A stretch of 64,000 nt of DNA from the NCBI RefSeq assembly GCF_004745485.1, contig NZ_RHFG01000016.1, forward strand, positions 1 to 64,000, read 5' to 3'. Below, piece by piece: positions 25,196 to 34,826 of the stretch. The stretch's first letter is position 1; every line of letters starts with the position of its first letter. Source of the stretch: Brevibacterium sp. S22 (GTDB taxonomy: Bacteria; Actinomycetota; Actinomycetes; Actinomycetales; Brevibacteriaceae). The notes under the pieces were generated by a model that saw nothing but the letters and a program-made list of their open reading frames with translations, was not told the origin of the DNA and made no database searches. The position numbers were made by a program, and so were the translations under genes.

Positions 25196-26782
25196 TCACT
25201 CAGTCATTCGGATCGACGGTGCTTGGATGTAGGAGGTCTCGATGAACTGTGATCCGTTCATAAACGTCGGCATTTCAGTGCCCGTGGTCGGATAAGTGTG
25301 GAAATTGTCGACGAGCAGGCGTTCTGCTTCGTGCCAATACCCGCACGCGTCGTCGGGCGCGGCCGAGAGGGCACGTTTTGCTGCCTTCTCATACTGCGCG
25401 TCATCGGTAGCCATGAAATTCAGACCGCCCTTGTCCGGGGTCGCACCGCCGTAGAAGGCGTTCTGGATAGTCGGTCCGCCTGACGAGACTTGGATCCAGC
25501 CGGTGTCCCAATCGAACGTCTCGTACAGATACTCCGACCATGCTGCCCCGTCCATTGCTTCAAGCTCAGTCTGGATTCCGAGTTCCAGCCAGGATTCTCG
25601 AAGCAGCTCGGCTGCCGGGGCATGTGTGTCACTGGCGGCGTCATATATGAAGGTGATCGTCAGCGGTTTGCCGTCCTTCTCCCGTTTACCGTCACTGCCG
25701 ACCTTCCACCCGGCATCGTCGAGGAGCTGGCCCGCCCGTTGCGGGTCCGGGTCAGGCAGCTCCCAAACTGGTCCGTCGTCGGGTACACACAGAAAAGGGG
25801 ATTCGGTAATGAGCGAGTCGAGGGCTACGGGATGGCCGCCGGAGACCACCTCGGCTGCTTCCTCTCGGTCGAATCCGATCGACAGTGCCTCTCGTACACG
25901 TGCATCACTGGTGGGACGGTCGCTTCGTTCGTTGAAGAGCAACTGTCCGATGGGATTGATGAGGCTGGTGTGTTCGAAACCCTGAGCCTCAACCCGAGAG
26001 CGATCGGCGCCGGTGATCCGTGCTGCATTGAGGTCGCCCGAGACGAGAAGGTTGGCCCGCGTCGATTCGTCGGTCACGACTTGGATCTCGAGCCCGTCAG
26101 GCAACCCCTCGGTACCCGATGTCAATCCGTCGGGACCCCATTCGTAGTCATCGCGTCTGTCGAAGTCGAATGCATTCGGACGGGCCTCGGTGAGCTGGTA
26201 GAGCCCCGTTCCGTTTGTCGCGTTCTCAAGGGTCTCGGGGTCGTCGAGGCCCGCTTGACAGACCATTTCGACAGCCCCCACTTTGCTCATCAGAAAGGGA
26301 TCAGGGTCCGCCACAGCCACGGTGAGTGTCGAATCGTCAGCATTCGCAGTGAGACCTTCAGGCACAAGGGAACCGTGATGGACGGACGTGTTGTCGGGAT
26401 CGGCATGGTACTCGAGGTTTTTGGCAGCGACCTCGGCAGTGAAGTCGGAACCATCCTGGCACGTGATCCCCTCTTTCATCTCGAAGACGACCTTCTTACC
26501 GCCATCGTCCATATCCCACGATTCGGCGAGCCATGGCACGAACTCTCCATCTTCATGCGTATAGACGAGTGATTCATAGGCGTAGGAGACGAACTGCCTT
26601 TCCTGTGGCTGATTGCTGGTCAGCGGGTTCGTGTTGGTGATCTCCCCGTTGACCGCTGAGATGAACGTGCCCCCGGAGACGAGTGACGCGTCCTTCGCCT
26701 CTGAGCCGCCGCATGCGGCGAGTCCGAGGGCGCTCACGCTGACGAGGGCAACAACGATGAGTGGTCTCTTGACGGTGCTCAT
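25196..26782 (-). CDS. ABC transporter substrate-binding lipoprotein (SBP family 5)
   Basis: 528 aa. A signal peptide ends in the lipobox LAAC with lipid-anchored Cys24. The mature protein is of DppA/OppA size and pattern, with YESLVYTHEDGEFVPWLAESW near residue 70. It captures substrate outside the membrane for the permease pair that follows. Family 5 proteins bind peptides, opines, nickel or glycosides. Company with DUF917, hydantoinase and M20 proteins argues for an amide or hydantoin-like ligand rather than nickel, as inference. Confidence 0.9.
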   Translation of the reverse strand: MSTVKRPLIVVALVSVSALGLAACGGSEAKDASLVSGGTFISAVNGEITNTNPLTSNQPQERQFVSYAYESLVYTHEDGEFVPWLAESWDMDDGGKKVVFEMKEGITCQDGSDFTAEVAAKNLEYHADPDNTSVHHGSLVPEGLTANADDSTLTVAVADPDPFLMSKVGAVEMVCQAGLDDPETLENATNGTGLYQLTEARPNAFDFDRRDDYEWGPDGLTSGTEGLPDGLEIQVVTDESTRANLLVSGDLNAARITGADRSRVEAQGFEHTSLINPIGQLLFNERSDRPTSDARVREALSIGFDREEAAEVVSGGHPVALDSLITESPFLCVPDDGPVWELPDPDPQRAGQLLDDAGWKVGSDGKREKDGKPLTITFIYDAASDTHAPAAELLRESWLELGIQTELEAMDGAAWSEYLYETFDWDTGWIQVSSGGPTIQNAFYGGATPDKGGLNFMATDDAQYEKAAKRALSAAPDDACGYWHEAERLLVDNFHTYPTTGTEMPTFMNGSQFIETSYIQAPSIRMTE

Positions 26783-26847
26783 ATCTGCTCGCTTCTCTTC
26801 TGTGACCGCACATCACTGTGCAGACGACATTTCGAGGGCACACGCCC

Positions 26848-28533
26848 TCATGGGATGGACAGTGTTGACTGGTCAAGAGACTTATGGCACGGGCGCGTTG
26901 CGAGAGTCGATAGTGGACCTGCGGCCTTCGCTGAAATCCGGACTGTCTGTTGAGCGCTGTATGACACAGGGGTTTCGAGGATGTCGTAGACCTCGACCTG
27001 CAGTGGATCGGCTCCCGCTTCGATCGCCCGATCGATCGCGGCCCGTGATGCGCGAGCCACTGCTTCTTCACGGTCGTCATAGGTGCTGATCTCCTGGGAT
27101 CGTCCACCGACAAGTGACATCGCCGCGCCGACTGCATTGGCGACGTCTCCGTGTTCGGGACGAAGCACGGCACCGGCGCCGGGAAGGTCGTCGGGCACAA
27201 GAAATGCTCCACCACCTACAACCACAATGGGGGTGTCGAGTTTTCCGTTCGATAGTCTCTCTACTGACTCCGCAACCCACTGGTGAGCACGATCCAGTCC
27301 GAACCTCAGCGCATCAGCAACGCGAGGTTCTGCGCTCAGACGCCGCTGACCGAGTTCACCGTCCACCTGACCAGCGACGATGGCAGCGTCGGTGAGCGTT
27401 GCGACCTGACCACCGAACGCCAGTGCGTCGGAAGTGAGTCGGTGTCCCACCGAGGCTGGTCCAAGACTCCCGGAGACTGGGTCAATCCTCGTACCCCCTC
27501 CGACCCCGATGCTGAGCACGTCAGGCATCCGGAAGTTGGTGCGCACTCCTCCGATTTCTCGAGGCATGCTCGATTCACGAGGGAACCCCTTCGAGACGAC
27601 TCCGAGGTCGCTCGTGGTCCCGCCGACGTCGATGACGATCGCGTTCTCGACATCGGACAGAAGTGCAGCGCCGCGAATGGAATTGGCGGGACCAGACCCG
27701 ATAGTCAGGACGGGATAGCGCTCCGCGAATTCAATGGCCATCAGTGTGCCATCATTCTGTGCGAAATACACTGATGCTGCCCCGAGTCCCTCCTCCGCGA
27801 CTACGTCGAGGAGGGAACTGGTCACCTCTCGTGCGACTCCGTAGAGGGCAGCGTTGAGAACCGTGGCGTTCTCTCGTTCGAGCAGGCCGACGGCACCGAT
27901 GTCATGGCTGAGTGATACCGGTATCGAATCCCCGAGGACGCTGCGGACAAGGCCTTCGACCTCGTTTTCCTGGTCGGGAAATGACGGGCTGAAGATGCCG
28001 CATACGGCGACTGCGTCGACTTCGCGGTCCAGACCTTTGAGAAACCGGAGAACCCCGTTGTGATCGAGAGGGCTTATGGGAGTGCCGTCGACCATTCTGC
28101 CGCCCGGCAGCAGGGCCGAACCCGCGACGACGGTCTCACGCAGATCCGCCGGCCAGCTGGTCAGAGGCGGATACCCTGTCGATGCCGGAGCACCGAGGCG
28201 GATCACGGCGACACGACCTAGATCGCGGCGCCGCACGATCGCGTTCGTCGCATGGGTCGTCCCCAACATCACGTGGGAGACGTCAGATCGCCGTTCTCCA
28301 ATGGCGCCGAGAACGGTTCTCACGGCAGACCGGATTCCGCTGGTGACATCTTCGCTCGTCGGCTGCTTCGTGGCAGCGACGATCGCATTGTCCGCGTCGA
28401 GTACGACCGCGTCGGTGTTGGTTCCGCCGACGTCGACGCCGAGAGAGAGTGCGATCCCCGGCCCGCTGGGCCCGGTCCGTTTTGAGGGCCCACGGCTTCT
28501 GGCGGCGGCGAGCCCGGCAGTCTTGTTGTTCAT
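26848..28533 (-). CDS. hydantoinase/oxoprolinase family protein (HyuA-like, stand-alone)
   Basis: 561 aa. N-terminal GVDVGGTNTDAVVLD is an actin-like ATP-binding loop, LGTTHATNAI follows, and the central domain has VIDVGGTTSDLG and GVGGGTRID. This is the ATP-using A subunit of N-methylhydantoin/oxoproline hydrolases, but shorter than full HyuA (about 690 aa) and with no HyuB partner. ATG 28533 follows AGGAGG; it overlaps the DUF917 stop by one base (TGATG). DUF917 plus short HyuA is a recurring gene pair of unknown reaction, likely replacing HyuB. Confidence 0.87.
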   Translation of the reverse strand: MNNKTAGLAAARSRGPSKRTGPSGPGIALSLGVDVGGTNTDAVVLDADNAIVAATKQPTSEDVTSGIRSAVRTVLGAIGERRSDVSHVMLGTTHATNAIVRRRDLGRVAVIRLGAPASTGYPPLTSWPADLRETVVAGSALLPGGRMVDGTPISPLDHNGVLRFLKGLDREVDAVAVCGIFSPSFPDQENEVEGLVRSVLGDSIPVSLSHDIGAVGLLERENATVLNAALYGVAREVTSSLLDVVAEEGLGAASVYFAQNDGTLMAIEFAERYPVLTIGSGPANSIRGAALLSDVENAIVIDVGGTTSDLGVVSKGFPRESSMPREIGGVRTNFRMPDVLSIGVGGGTRIDPVSGSLGPASVGHRLTSDALAFGGQVATLTDAAIVAGQVDGELGQRRLSAEPRVADALRFGLDRAHQWVAESVERLSNGKLDTPIVVVGGGAFLVPDDLPGAGAVLRPEHGDVANAVGAAMSLVGGRSQEISTYDDREEAVARASRAAIDRAIEAGADPLQVEVYDILETPVSYSAQQTVRISAKAAGPLSTLATRPCHKSLDQSTLSIP

Positions 28534-29636
28534 CACACGCCTCCTGAGACAGCCGCGCGCTTTTTGGTAGGGCACCCAGAGCCGGCGTACGGACGATAGG
28601 GAATGTCATACCCGAATGCGTGAGGTCCTGCGATCTCAAGTCCTCTGGAAGTGCGCCACAATGGATCGCACGGCCAGGCTATGATCGAAACACGCATCCC
28701 GAAGCGCAGCAGCTCGGTGGAGATCGCGTGCCCGGTCTCGGAGTCGACTAGGGTGATGAGGTCGGGGACGCTCACTCGCACTTTCCCGTCCTCGAGCACG
28801 ATGAGATTCTCGTTCTGCAGCTCGACTCGGACCAGACGGTCTCGCTCGAGTCCGACTCCTGCGACGGTCACCGAACCCCTGACGAAGCCATCGACTGTGC
28901 GGCGAGAAACATCGACGATCTTTCCGCTGATGAGCACAGAGGCACCGAGCGCAGCGGAGAGCTCCTCCACCGGATGGGTCGCTCCGAGCAGCACATGCCC
29001 GACATCGACCGCGCGGCTGACGGATCCGCCGATGACCGCACCAGCGACGTCGTTGCCGTGGATGAGCGAGGCACCCAGACACAGAGATCCGCTTGCCACG
29101 GAGAAGGCGCGAACATGCCGTTCGAGCCACGTGGCGTCGATGGTGCGCATTACTGTGACATTGCCGACGACATCACTGAGCACGGTGAGATTCCTCGGCA
29201 CGCCAGCGACGTTCATCGCGACCATCGTTGCTTCGGGAAAGGCCCGCCCCATGCCGTCTGCATCAACAACGTCAAGACCGAGTTGCGCTGCCCAGCCGAT
29301 AGGGCCGACTCCGTTGCTTCCGCCGATTTCCGTCGGCATCACCGCCGTGATCATCCGCCGGGACACTCGCTGCGCTTCTTCGAGAAGGGTCCGCGGCTGC
29401 TCTGCTGAAGTGAGCATCTCTATGCCTACAGTCGGTGCCCCCACGCCGGACATCGCTATGACGGTGTCCTCGGGACCGAGTTCGTCGACAGTTCGCAATC
29501 GCACAGGGCCATGTTCGAGTAGGGCAGTTTCCGTTCCCATCTGAGCTGTGGAGACTGCCCCTCCGCCACCGGTGCCGAATACGGCGGCACCGGCAGCAAG
29601 AGCAGCAACGTCAGATTGGGTGATCATTCGTGTCAT
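28533..29636 (-). CDS. DUF917 family protein
   Basis: 367 aa. The N-terminus has GAAVFGTGGGGAVSTAQ and later MPTEIGGSNGVGP and DADGMGRAFPEATM, the signature of DUF917 (COG3535). The family occurs beside HyuA-like proteins, and a hydrolase or partner-subunit role has been proposed, but no reaction is established. It is the first gene of the nine-gene operon, divergent from a PucR regulator across 72 bp. ATG 29636 and ATG 29627 are both possible; neither has a strong ribosome site. Confidence 0.82.
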   Translation of the reverse strand: MTRMITQSDVAALAAGAAVFGTGGGGAVSTAQMGTETALLEHGPVRLRTVDELGPEDTVIAMSGVGAPTVGIEMLTSAEQPRTLLEEAQRVSRRMITAVMPTEIGGSNGVGPIGWAAQLGLDVVDADGMGRAFPEATMVAMNVAGVPRNLTVLSDVVGNVTVMRTIDATWLERHVRAFSVASGSLCLGASLIHGNDVAGAVIGGSVSRAVDVGHVLLGATHPVEELSAALGASVLISGKIVDVSRRTVDGFVRGSVTVAGVGLERDRLVRVELQNENLIVLEDGKVRVSVPDLITLVDSETGHAISTELLRFGMRVSIIAWPCDPLWRTSRGLEIAGPHAFGYDIPYRPYAGSGCPTKKRAAVSGGV

Positions 29637-29708
29637 GTGTCGAGCCTAGATAGTGTGCTGTGAATCACAATGTTGTCCGGGCACATGAAACTGAGCTAAT
29701 TTGTTCTG

Positions 29709-31334
29709 ATGGCACACATTGATGTGGAGCACATCATCGAGCAGTCCGATCGTCTCGGTCTCGAGCATCTTGCCGGTCCGACACGGGGCGTGCAGATCGA
29801 CCGAGTCGAGATCGCTGACCTTGACCGAATCGAGGAGGTCGAAGAGGGAACTCTGGTCATTATCGACTCGGTCGAAGCGCCGAGCGGTTTCAAGATCGAT
29901 ATCGCAATCCACCAGGCCCGGGCGCATGGCCTTTCAGGACTTCTGTTCATGGCCGACCTGGACCTTCCAGCAACAGCGCGACAATTGGCGGAGACGAGCT
30001 CTCTGCCGGCCCTTCGTGCGCCAGCACGGAAGGCATCCGATCTTGCTGTCGATATTGATCGCATGGTCAGCAGTTCGTCTTCCGACATACTCACCAGGGC
30101 GCAACATGCGCTCGCCGCGGCGAGGAGCGCGGCCGCCCTCGAATCCGCAGATCGCGCCGCAGCGGTACTCACTGCCGCTTCGGCATCACTGGGCGGGAGC
30201 GTTGTGTTCGATTCCGATCCTCTCGTCGATTGGACCGACTCAGCTGCAGTGTTTATCGGAGAAGTCCCTCGGGGAAGGTTGCGCTTCGACCCTGGCGGGA
30301 ACAGTTCCAATTCGTCTCCTTTCAGCAAGGAAGTCGATGCCCGACCACATCGAAACGTTGAGGAGGCGAGAAGTCGAGGCGGCAGACCTGACACAGGTGC
30401 CCCGTCGAACTCTGACCAGATCGTCGCTGATGCCGCAGCACTCGCCTTGCCAGGGGTGGCGTCTGTGTTCTCCCGCGTCAAACTCCACGAGACCCAGAGC
30501 CGGTTCTCTCCCCAGCAGAGTTCAGGCGAGCTCATCGCCCAGCTCATCGTCTCAGAATCCTCTCGGGTCGATTCCCTAGCCAATCGCGCCTATCAGCTCG
30601 GTGTTCCGCTCCAGCACGTCCATTGCGTCTCGTGGCTGGCCTTCTCGCACTCGGATGCCGACGACGAAAATCCGCCGAAGGCGCTGCAATCGGCGCTCGA
30701 GCTCTTCGCCCTCGAGCTTTTCGAACAGCGTACGGAACTATGGCACATCGCATTCGTCTACAACGATGCCTTCATCGTCATGACAGAAGAGCCGAGTTCG
30801 GGTGAGATCCACCGCCGCCTCAGGGAGGCGAGTGCAGCCATCGCAGACCAGGCCCAACTGCTGGGCAACGGAGAATGGGACGTGACACTCGGTATCGGCA
30901 CTCCCCAATCAGGGCCCGAAGGACTGCGGCGCTCCGCTGCAGAGGCCCGTGTGGCAGCCGAGACGGCCATCTCCTCGGGCCGCATCGGGCACATCGAGGT
31001 CACAGACGTCACAGGACTGCGCCGAGTGCTGCTCGATTTCTATGCCTCTCCCACGTCCCGCGAGCTGCTCGCTGATATTCTCAGTCCCCTCGATGAGCAG
31101 GGGTCCGACAAAGCTCACGCCGCGGTCCGTACCCTGCTCGCATACCTGGGCAATCGCAATTCTCCAACCAAAGCGGCAGCAGATCTGTCACTCCACCCGA
31201 ACGCAGTCACCTACCGCATCAGAAACATCGAGGCCTCCCTTCAGCTCGACCTCAACGATCCCGATACACGGTTCGCCATCGAACTGGCATGTCGTGTTCG
31301 GCTTCTCGGCCGTGATTCGGGTGACCGCGATTGA
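29709..31334 (+). CDS. PucR-family transcriptional regulator
   Basis: 541 aa. The N-terminal about 130 residues resemble the PucR sensing domain (GVQIDRVEIADLDRIEEVEEGTLVI). A GGDEF-like middle domain covers about 300-440, and the C-terminal PucR HTH is at about 470-530 (TLLAYLGNRNSPTKAAADL, HPNAVTYRIRNIEASL). PucR in Bacillus activates purine/allantoin use; relatives govern other nitrogenous compounds. It is divergent from the DUF917-ABC operon, with TGTG-AAT-CACA at 29659-29669 in the spacer as a weak operator candidate. No Shine-Dalgarno is evident, so a leaderless transcript is possible. Confidence 0.85.
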   Translation: MAHIDVEHIIEQSDRLGLEHLAGPTRGVQIDRVEIADLDRIEEVEEGTLVIIDSVEAPSGFKIDIAIHQARAHGLSGLLFMADLDLPATARQLAETSSLPALRAPARKASDLAVDIDRMVSSSSSDILTRAQHALAAARSAAALESADRAAAVLTAASASLGGSVVFDSDPLVDWTDSAAVFIGEVPRGRLRFDPGGNSSNSSPFSKEVDARPHRNVEEARSRGGRPDTGAPSNSDQIVADAAALALPGVASVFSRVKLHETQSRFSPQQSSGELIAQLIVSESSRVDSLANRAYQLGVPLQHVHCVSWLAFSHSDADDENPPKALQSALELFALELFEQRTELWHIAFVYNDAFIVMTEEPSSGEIHRRLREASAAIADQAQLLGNGEWDVTLGIGTPQSGPEGLRRSAAEARVAAETAISSGRIGHIEVTDVTGLRRVLLDFYASPTSRELLADILSPLDEQGSDKAHAAVRTLLAYLGNRNSPTKAAADLSLHPNAVTYRIRNIEASLQLDLNDPDTRFAIELACRVRLLGRDSGDRD

Positions 31335-31471
31335 GGCACGAGCAGAACGCACGAGGGAATTCTTTGTGTCCGGACGACAGTCGGGACGCGATTACTGGAG
31401 CCTTGGCACATTCCAAGTATTGGCATAACTCATAGACTCTCACCAATGCCGATGGCCAAAGGAGACCAGTA

Positions 31472-32341
31472 ATGCCCTACGCCCCAATCGCTGATGGTGA
31501 GATCTATTACGAGACTTATGGCGACATGAATAATCGCCCCCTCATTCTTGTTGAGGGCGGATGGACACAACTGATCGGGTGGGCGCCGGACTTTGTCGAC
31601 CAACTGGAGCAGGCGGGCTTCTACGTCATTGCGGTCGACAACCGCGACTCCGGATTGTCAACACATTTCGGCGGTCCCACAGATCTCGACGGTGGATATG
31701 GTCTCGAGGACATGGCTGACGACATCGCCGCCGTCATCTCTCACATCGGCCTGACGTCAGCCCACGTCACCGGGCGCTCGATGGGCGGCATGATCGCCCA
31801 GATGCTCGCAATCCGCAGGCCCGAACTGGTCAGGAGCCTTGGACTCTTCTACTCGATTCCCGGCAGAGACCCACGCTATATTCTGCACGGCGACCGACCA
31901 GAGCTCTTCTCCCCGCAGAAACGGTTCGCGCGCGAAGAACTCATCTCGAATGCTCTGTCGGCTCATAGGACGTTCATGCCGAACGGTGACGCCTGGGGTG
32001 AGAGTCAATGGTACGAAGCCGAAACCAGACGCTACGTCGGCGGCGCCTACGACCGGCACTACTCCCCTGACGGTGCTCCTCGTCAGTGGGCGGCACTGCG
32101 ACGTGCCCCTGAGAGACTCGATGACCTCCGTGACGTTCCGGTGCCGACTGCAGTCATTCACGGACGCTCAGATCACGTCCTGCACTGGTGTGCCGCCATC
32201 GACATCTCAGAGGCGATGCCCAACTCCGAGCTGCACATCCATCCCGGCATGGGACACTTCTTTCCCCCGGCACTTCTCCCCTCGTTCGTCGACACTCTCG
32301 ATCGGACTGCACGGCAGAGCGAATTCGCCAAACTTCGTTGA
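31472..32341 (+). CDS. alpha/beta hydrolase
   Basis: 289 aa. The triad is Ser103 in the nucleophile elbow TGRSMGGM, Asp234 in HGRSDHV and His262 in GMGHFF; VEGGW near residue 28 supplies the oxyanion loop. The fold matches esterase/lactonase-type hydrolases of the 3-oxoadipate enol-lactonase group. ATG 31472 follows AAAGGAGA. It lies downstream of the PucR gene on the same strand and converges on the amidohydrolase at 32371, so it may belong to either module. Substrate unknown. Confidence 0.85.
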   Translation: MPYAPIADGEIYYETYGDMNNRPLILVEGGWTQLIGWAPDFVDQLEQAGFYVIAVDNRDSGLSTHFGGPTDLDGGYGLEDMADDIAAVISHIGLTSAHVTGRSMGGMIAQMLAIRRPELVRSLGLFYSIPGRDPRYILHGDRPELFSPQKRFAREELISNALSAHRTFMPNGDAWGESQWYEAETRRYVGGAYDRHYSPDGAPRQWAALRRAPERLDDLRDVPVPTAVIHGRSDHVLHWCAAIDISEAMPNSELHIHPGMGHFFPPALLPSFVDTLDRTARQSEFAKLR

Positions 32342-32370
32342 GTCAAAACCGGTTCGACACAGTGAGTCGG

Positions 32371-33966
32371 TCATTCTCGATGGTGTACGAGGTTTCCATC
32401 GACCCAGGTTTCGTCGATGCAGATCTGCGAAATCTCGTCGGAAGGAATGGAGAACACGTCTCGATCTAGAACAATGAAAGACCCCCTTCGCCCCGGAGCA
32501 AGTTGACCAAGACCGTCGATCTCGGTCAACTCGGCCGCACGCGCCGTATAGAGCAGAATTGCCTGAGAGACAGTGAGCGCTGAGGCGAAACCGATGTCCG
32601 CTCCGGTGTGGGCGCGACGTGTCACAGCTGCTTGAATCGAGACGAATGGATTGTCAGCATCGCCCCACGAAGTTGCTGGGCAGTCGGAGGAAAGTGCGAG
32701 CGGCTCAATCTCACCGTATAGTCTGCGCAGCGGATAGGCATCAGGCATGAGCCCTGGCCGCAAATTCTTGGCGTATGCTTCATATTCCGCGAACAGAAAG
32801 ATCGAGTGCGTCGCGATGCCGAAGCTCATCGGGGATGATACCAGCCGGGCGACAAGGTCTGGAGCCATGATCGTTGCGTGTTCAATACGCACCGACGGCC
32901 GAGAACTCAGCCAGGGATCGCGTCCACCAAGTATGTCGACGACATGATTGATAGCTTTGTCGCCCATCGCGTGCACCGCAAGCTGAACTCGATTCCGCCT
33001 GGCCCAATCCGCTGCGGAACGAAGATCCTCGTCTGTGATCGTCCGCATCCCCTGGTCGCAGGAGTCTGGATACGGGTCGCACACCCACGCGGTCCGATTG
33101 GTATAGGTACCGTCCATGAGCACTTTCACTCCGGCCACGCGCGCAGAACCATCCCTCTCGTCTTCGCGCAGGTCGGCAAGTGGCTCATCCGGGTCCCAAC
33201 CGTAGAACAGCCCTGACCGAGGAAACGGGCCCCGAGAATACGCCCTACGGTAGGCCTCGAGAGGTGAGGACATGGCCGTTGCCATCATGTCGCACACGCC
33301 GACGATTCCTTTGCTCAAGAGTCTCTTACCTATTGCACGGAGTTGCCGCACACGCTCTTCAAGACTGCGCTGGGGGATTGCAATACTGACCGCTTGGGTT
33401 GCTTCCCTTTCGGTGAGGATGCCATTTGGGTTCCCTTCCGCGTCTCGCTCGAACCGGGCACCTGGCGGGTCGGGAGTCTGCGCGGTGATTCCGGCAATCT
33501 CCAATGCTCGTGTGTTACAGACGCTTGAGTGCCTGTCAGCCCTCCAAATCATCACCGGCTGCTCCACTGACACTCTGTCGAGATCGGCAGCCACGGGCGA
33601 AGCCCCGTCAACGAATCTGGTCTCGTCGTAGCCCGAACCGGTGATCCAGTCGTCCGAACTCAGACCGAGGGCACGATGCGTACGTAGTGTCTCGACGAGG
33701 GCGTCGATAGACCGAATCTGCTCCGGGAGGACTTCGACGTCATCGGTCAGTGCCGCCATGAGCGTCGGGTGCACATGCATATCCAAGAAGCCAGGAAGCA
33801 CCGTTCGGCCACCGAGATCGTAGGCGATGCTCCTACTTGCCGGTGAAAGCTTCTTCTCATCACCGATCCAGTCCACCGTACCGTCGACGAGTGACAGCGC
33901 GGTGACGAAGTCCTCTTCACTCTTGCCCGTGAAGATCCGTCCATTGACAAAGACCTGTCGGCGCAT
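32371..33966 (-). CDS. amidohydrolase family 3 (YtcJ-like), second copy
   Basis: 531 aa. Metal ligands His64 and His66 in DMHVHP, with VKVLMDGTYTNRTAW, AVHAMGDKAINHV, IEHATIM and LSSDCPATSW in order. The ATG at 33966 has AAGGAA seven to ten bases upstream; the much longer frame overlaps the ABC ATPase and lacks family similarity. It is the last gene of the second ABC operon, as the other YtcJ gene is in the first. N-acyl or amide hydrolysis of the imported compound is the likely role. Confidence 0.85.
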   Translation of the reverse strand: MRRQVFVNGRIFTGKSEEDFVTALSLVDGTVDWIGDEKKLSPASRSIAYDLGGRTVLPGFLDMHVHPTLMAALTDDVEVLPEQIRSIDALVETLRTHRALGLSSDDWITGSGYDETRFVDGASPVAADLDRVSVEQPVMIWRADRHSSVCNTRALEIAGITAQTPDPPGARFERDAEGNPNGILTEREATQAVSIAIPQRSLEERVRQLRAIGKRLLSKGIVGVCDMMATAMSSPLEAYRRAYSRGPFPRSGLFYGWDPDEPLADLREDERDGSARVAGVKVLMDGTYTNRTAWVCDPYPDSCDQGMRTITDEDLRSAADWARRNRVQLAVHAMGDKAINHVVDILGGRDPWLSSRPSVRIEHATIMAPDLVARLVSSPMSFGIATHSIFLFAEYEAYAKNLRPGLMPDAYPLRRLYGEIEPLALSSDCPATSWGDADNPFVSIQAAVTRRAHTGADIGFASALTVSQAILLYTARAAELTEIDGLGQLAPGRRGSFIVLDRDVFSIPSDEISQICIDETWVDGNLVHHRE

Positions 33967-33985
33967 TTTTATATTTCCTTCCGTC

Positions 33986-34825
33986 TCATCGTGCTTCTTC
34001 GGCCGAACTCTCACCAGATCGGATATCGAATCCCGGCGCGCCCGGCACTGAATCGAGCAGTGTTCGTGTGTAAGAGTCCTGTGGGTCGGTGAATATCCCC
34101 TCCGCGGTTCCGGATTCCCTGATCCGCCCGTCGCGCAGTACCGCAACCTCGTCGCTGACATGACGGACAACTGCGAGATCGTGCGAGATGAAGAGCATCG
34201 AGAGATCGAGTTCACCGCGCAGTTGCGCGAGCAGCTCGAGGACCTCTACCTGAACCGACAGATCGAGCGCGGAGGTGATCTCGTCGGCGATGACGACCTG
34301 GGGCTTGATGCACAATGCACGGGCAATTGCGATCCGTTGCCGTTGACCGCCGGAGAATTCGTGGGGGTATTTGTCGATCGACGATGCGGGCAATTCGACG
34401 CGTTCGAGCCAACACTCAATCTCATCGCGTCGGCGCCTGACGTCGGCACGACTCGGTTCGAGCGCCTCTGCGATGGCTTGTCCTGCGGTGCGTCGTGGAT
34501 CGAGCGAGGAATAGGGATCCTGCGGAATAAGCTGAATGAGCCCAGGATCGTGTCGGCGGCGGCGCGTGGTCGCGTCATAGCGCTTACCGCCGATAACAAC
34601 CGCGCCCGAAGCTATCGGCACAAGTCCGACGAGTACTTTCGCCAAGGTCGATTTGCCGGACCCAGATTCACCTACCAGCCCCATCGAGGTGAGTCGGGGA
34701 ATCGTGAGGCTGACTTCAGTAAGCACCTCTGCGCGCGCACCACCTGTGCCGTACGAGACGGTGAGGGCATCGACATCAATGGCGTGTGGTACCGGTGTCG
34801 ACGGCTTATCTGCTGCAGTATTCAT
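33986..34825 (-). CDS. oligopeptide-type ABC transporter ATPase (DppF-like), second importer
   Basis: 279 aa with Walker A GESGSGKST, signature FSGGQRQRIAIARAL and Walker B VVIADEITSALD. It starts one base beyond the stop of the permease-ATPase fusion. It corresponds in position and family to 21512-22297 of the first importer. Confidence 0.9.
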   Translation of the reverse strand: MNTAADKPSTPVPHAIDVDALTVSYGTGGARAEVLTEVSLTIPRLTSMGLVGESGSGKSTLAKVLVGLVPIASGAVVIGGKRYDATTRRRRHDPGLIQLIPQDPYSSLDPRRTAGQAIAEALEPSRADVRRRRDEIECWLERVELPASSIDKYPHEFSGGQRQRIAIARALCIKPQVVIADEITSALDLSVQVEVLELLAQLRGELDLSMLFISHDLAVVRHVSDEVAVLRDGRIRESGTAEGIFTDPQDSYTRTLLDSVPGAPGFDIRSGESSAEEAR

Positions 34826-34826
34826 T

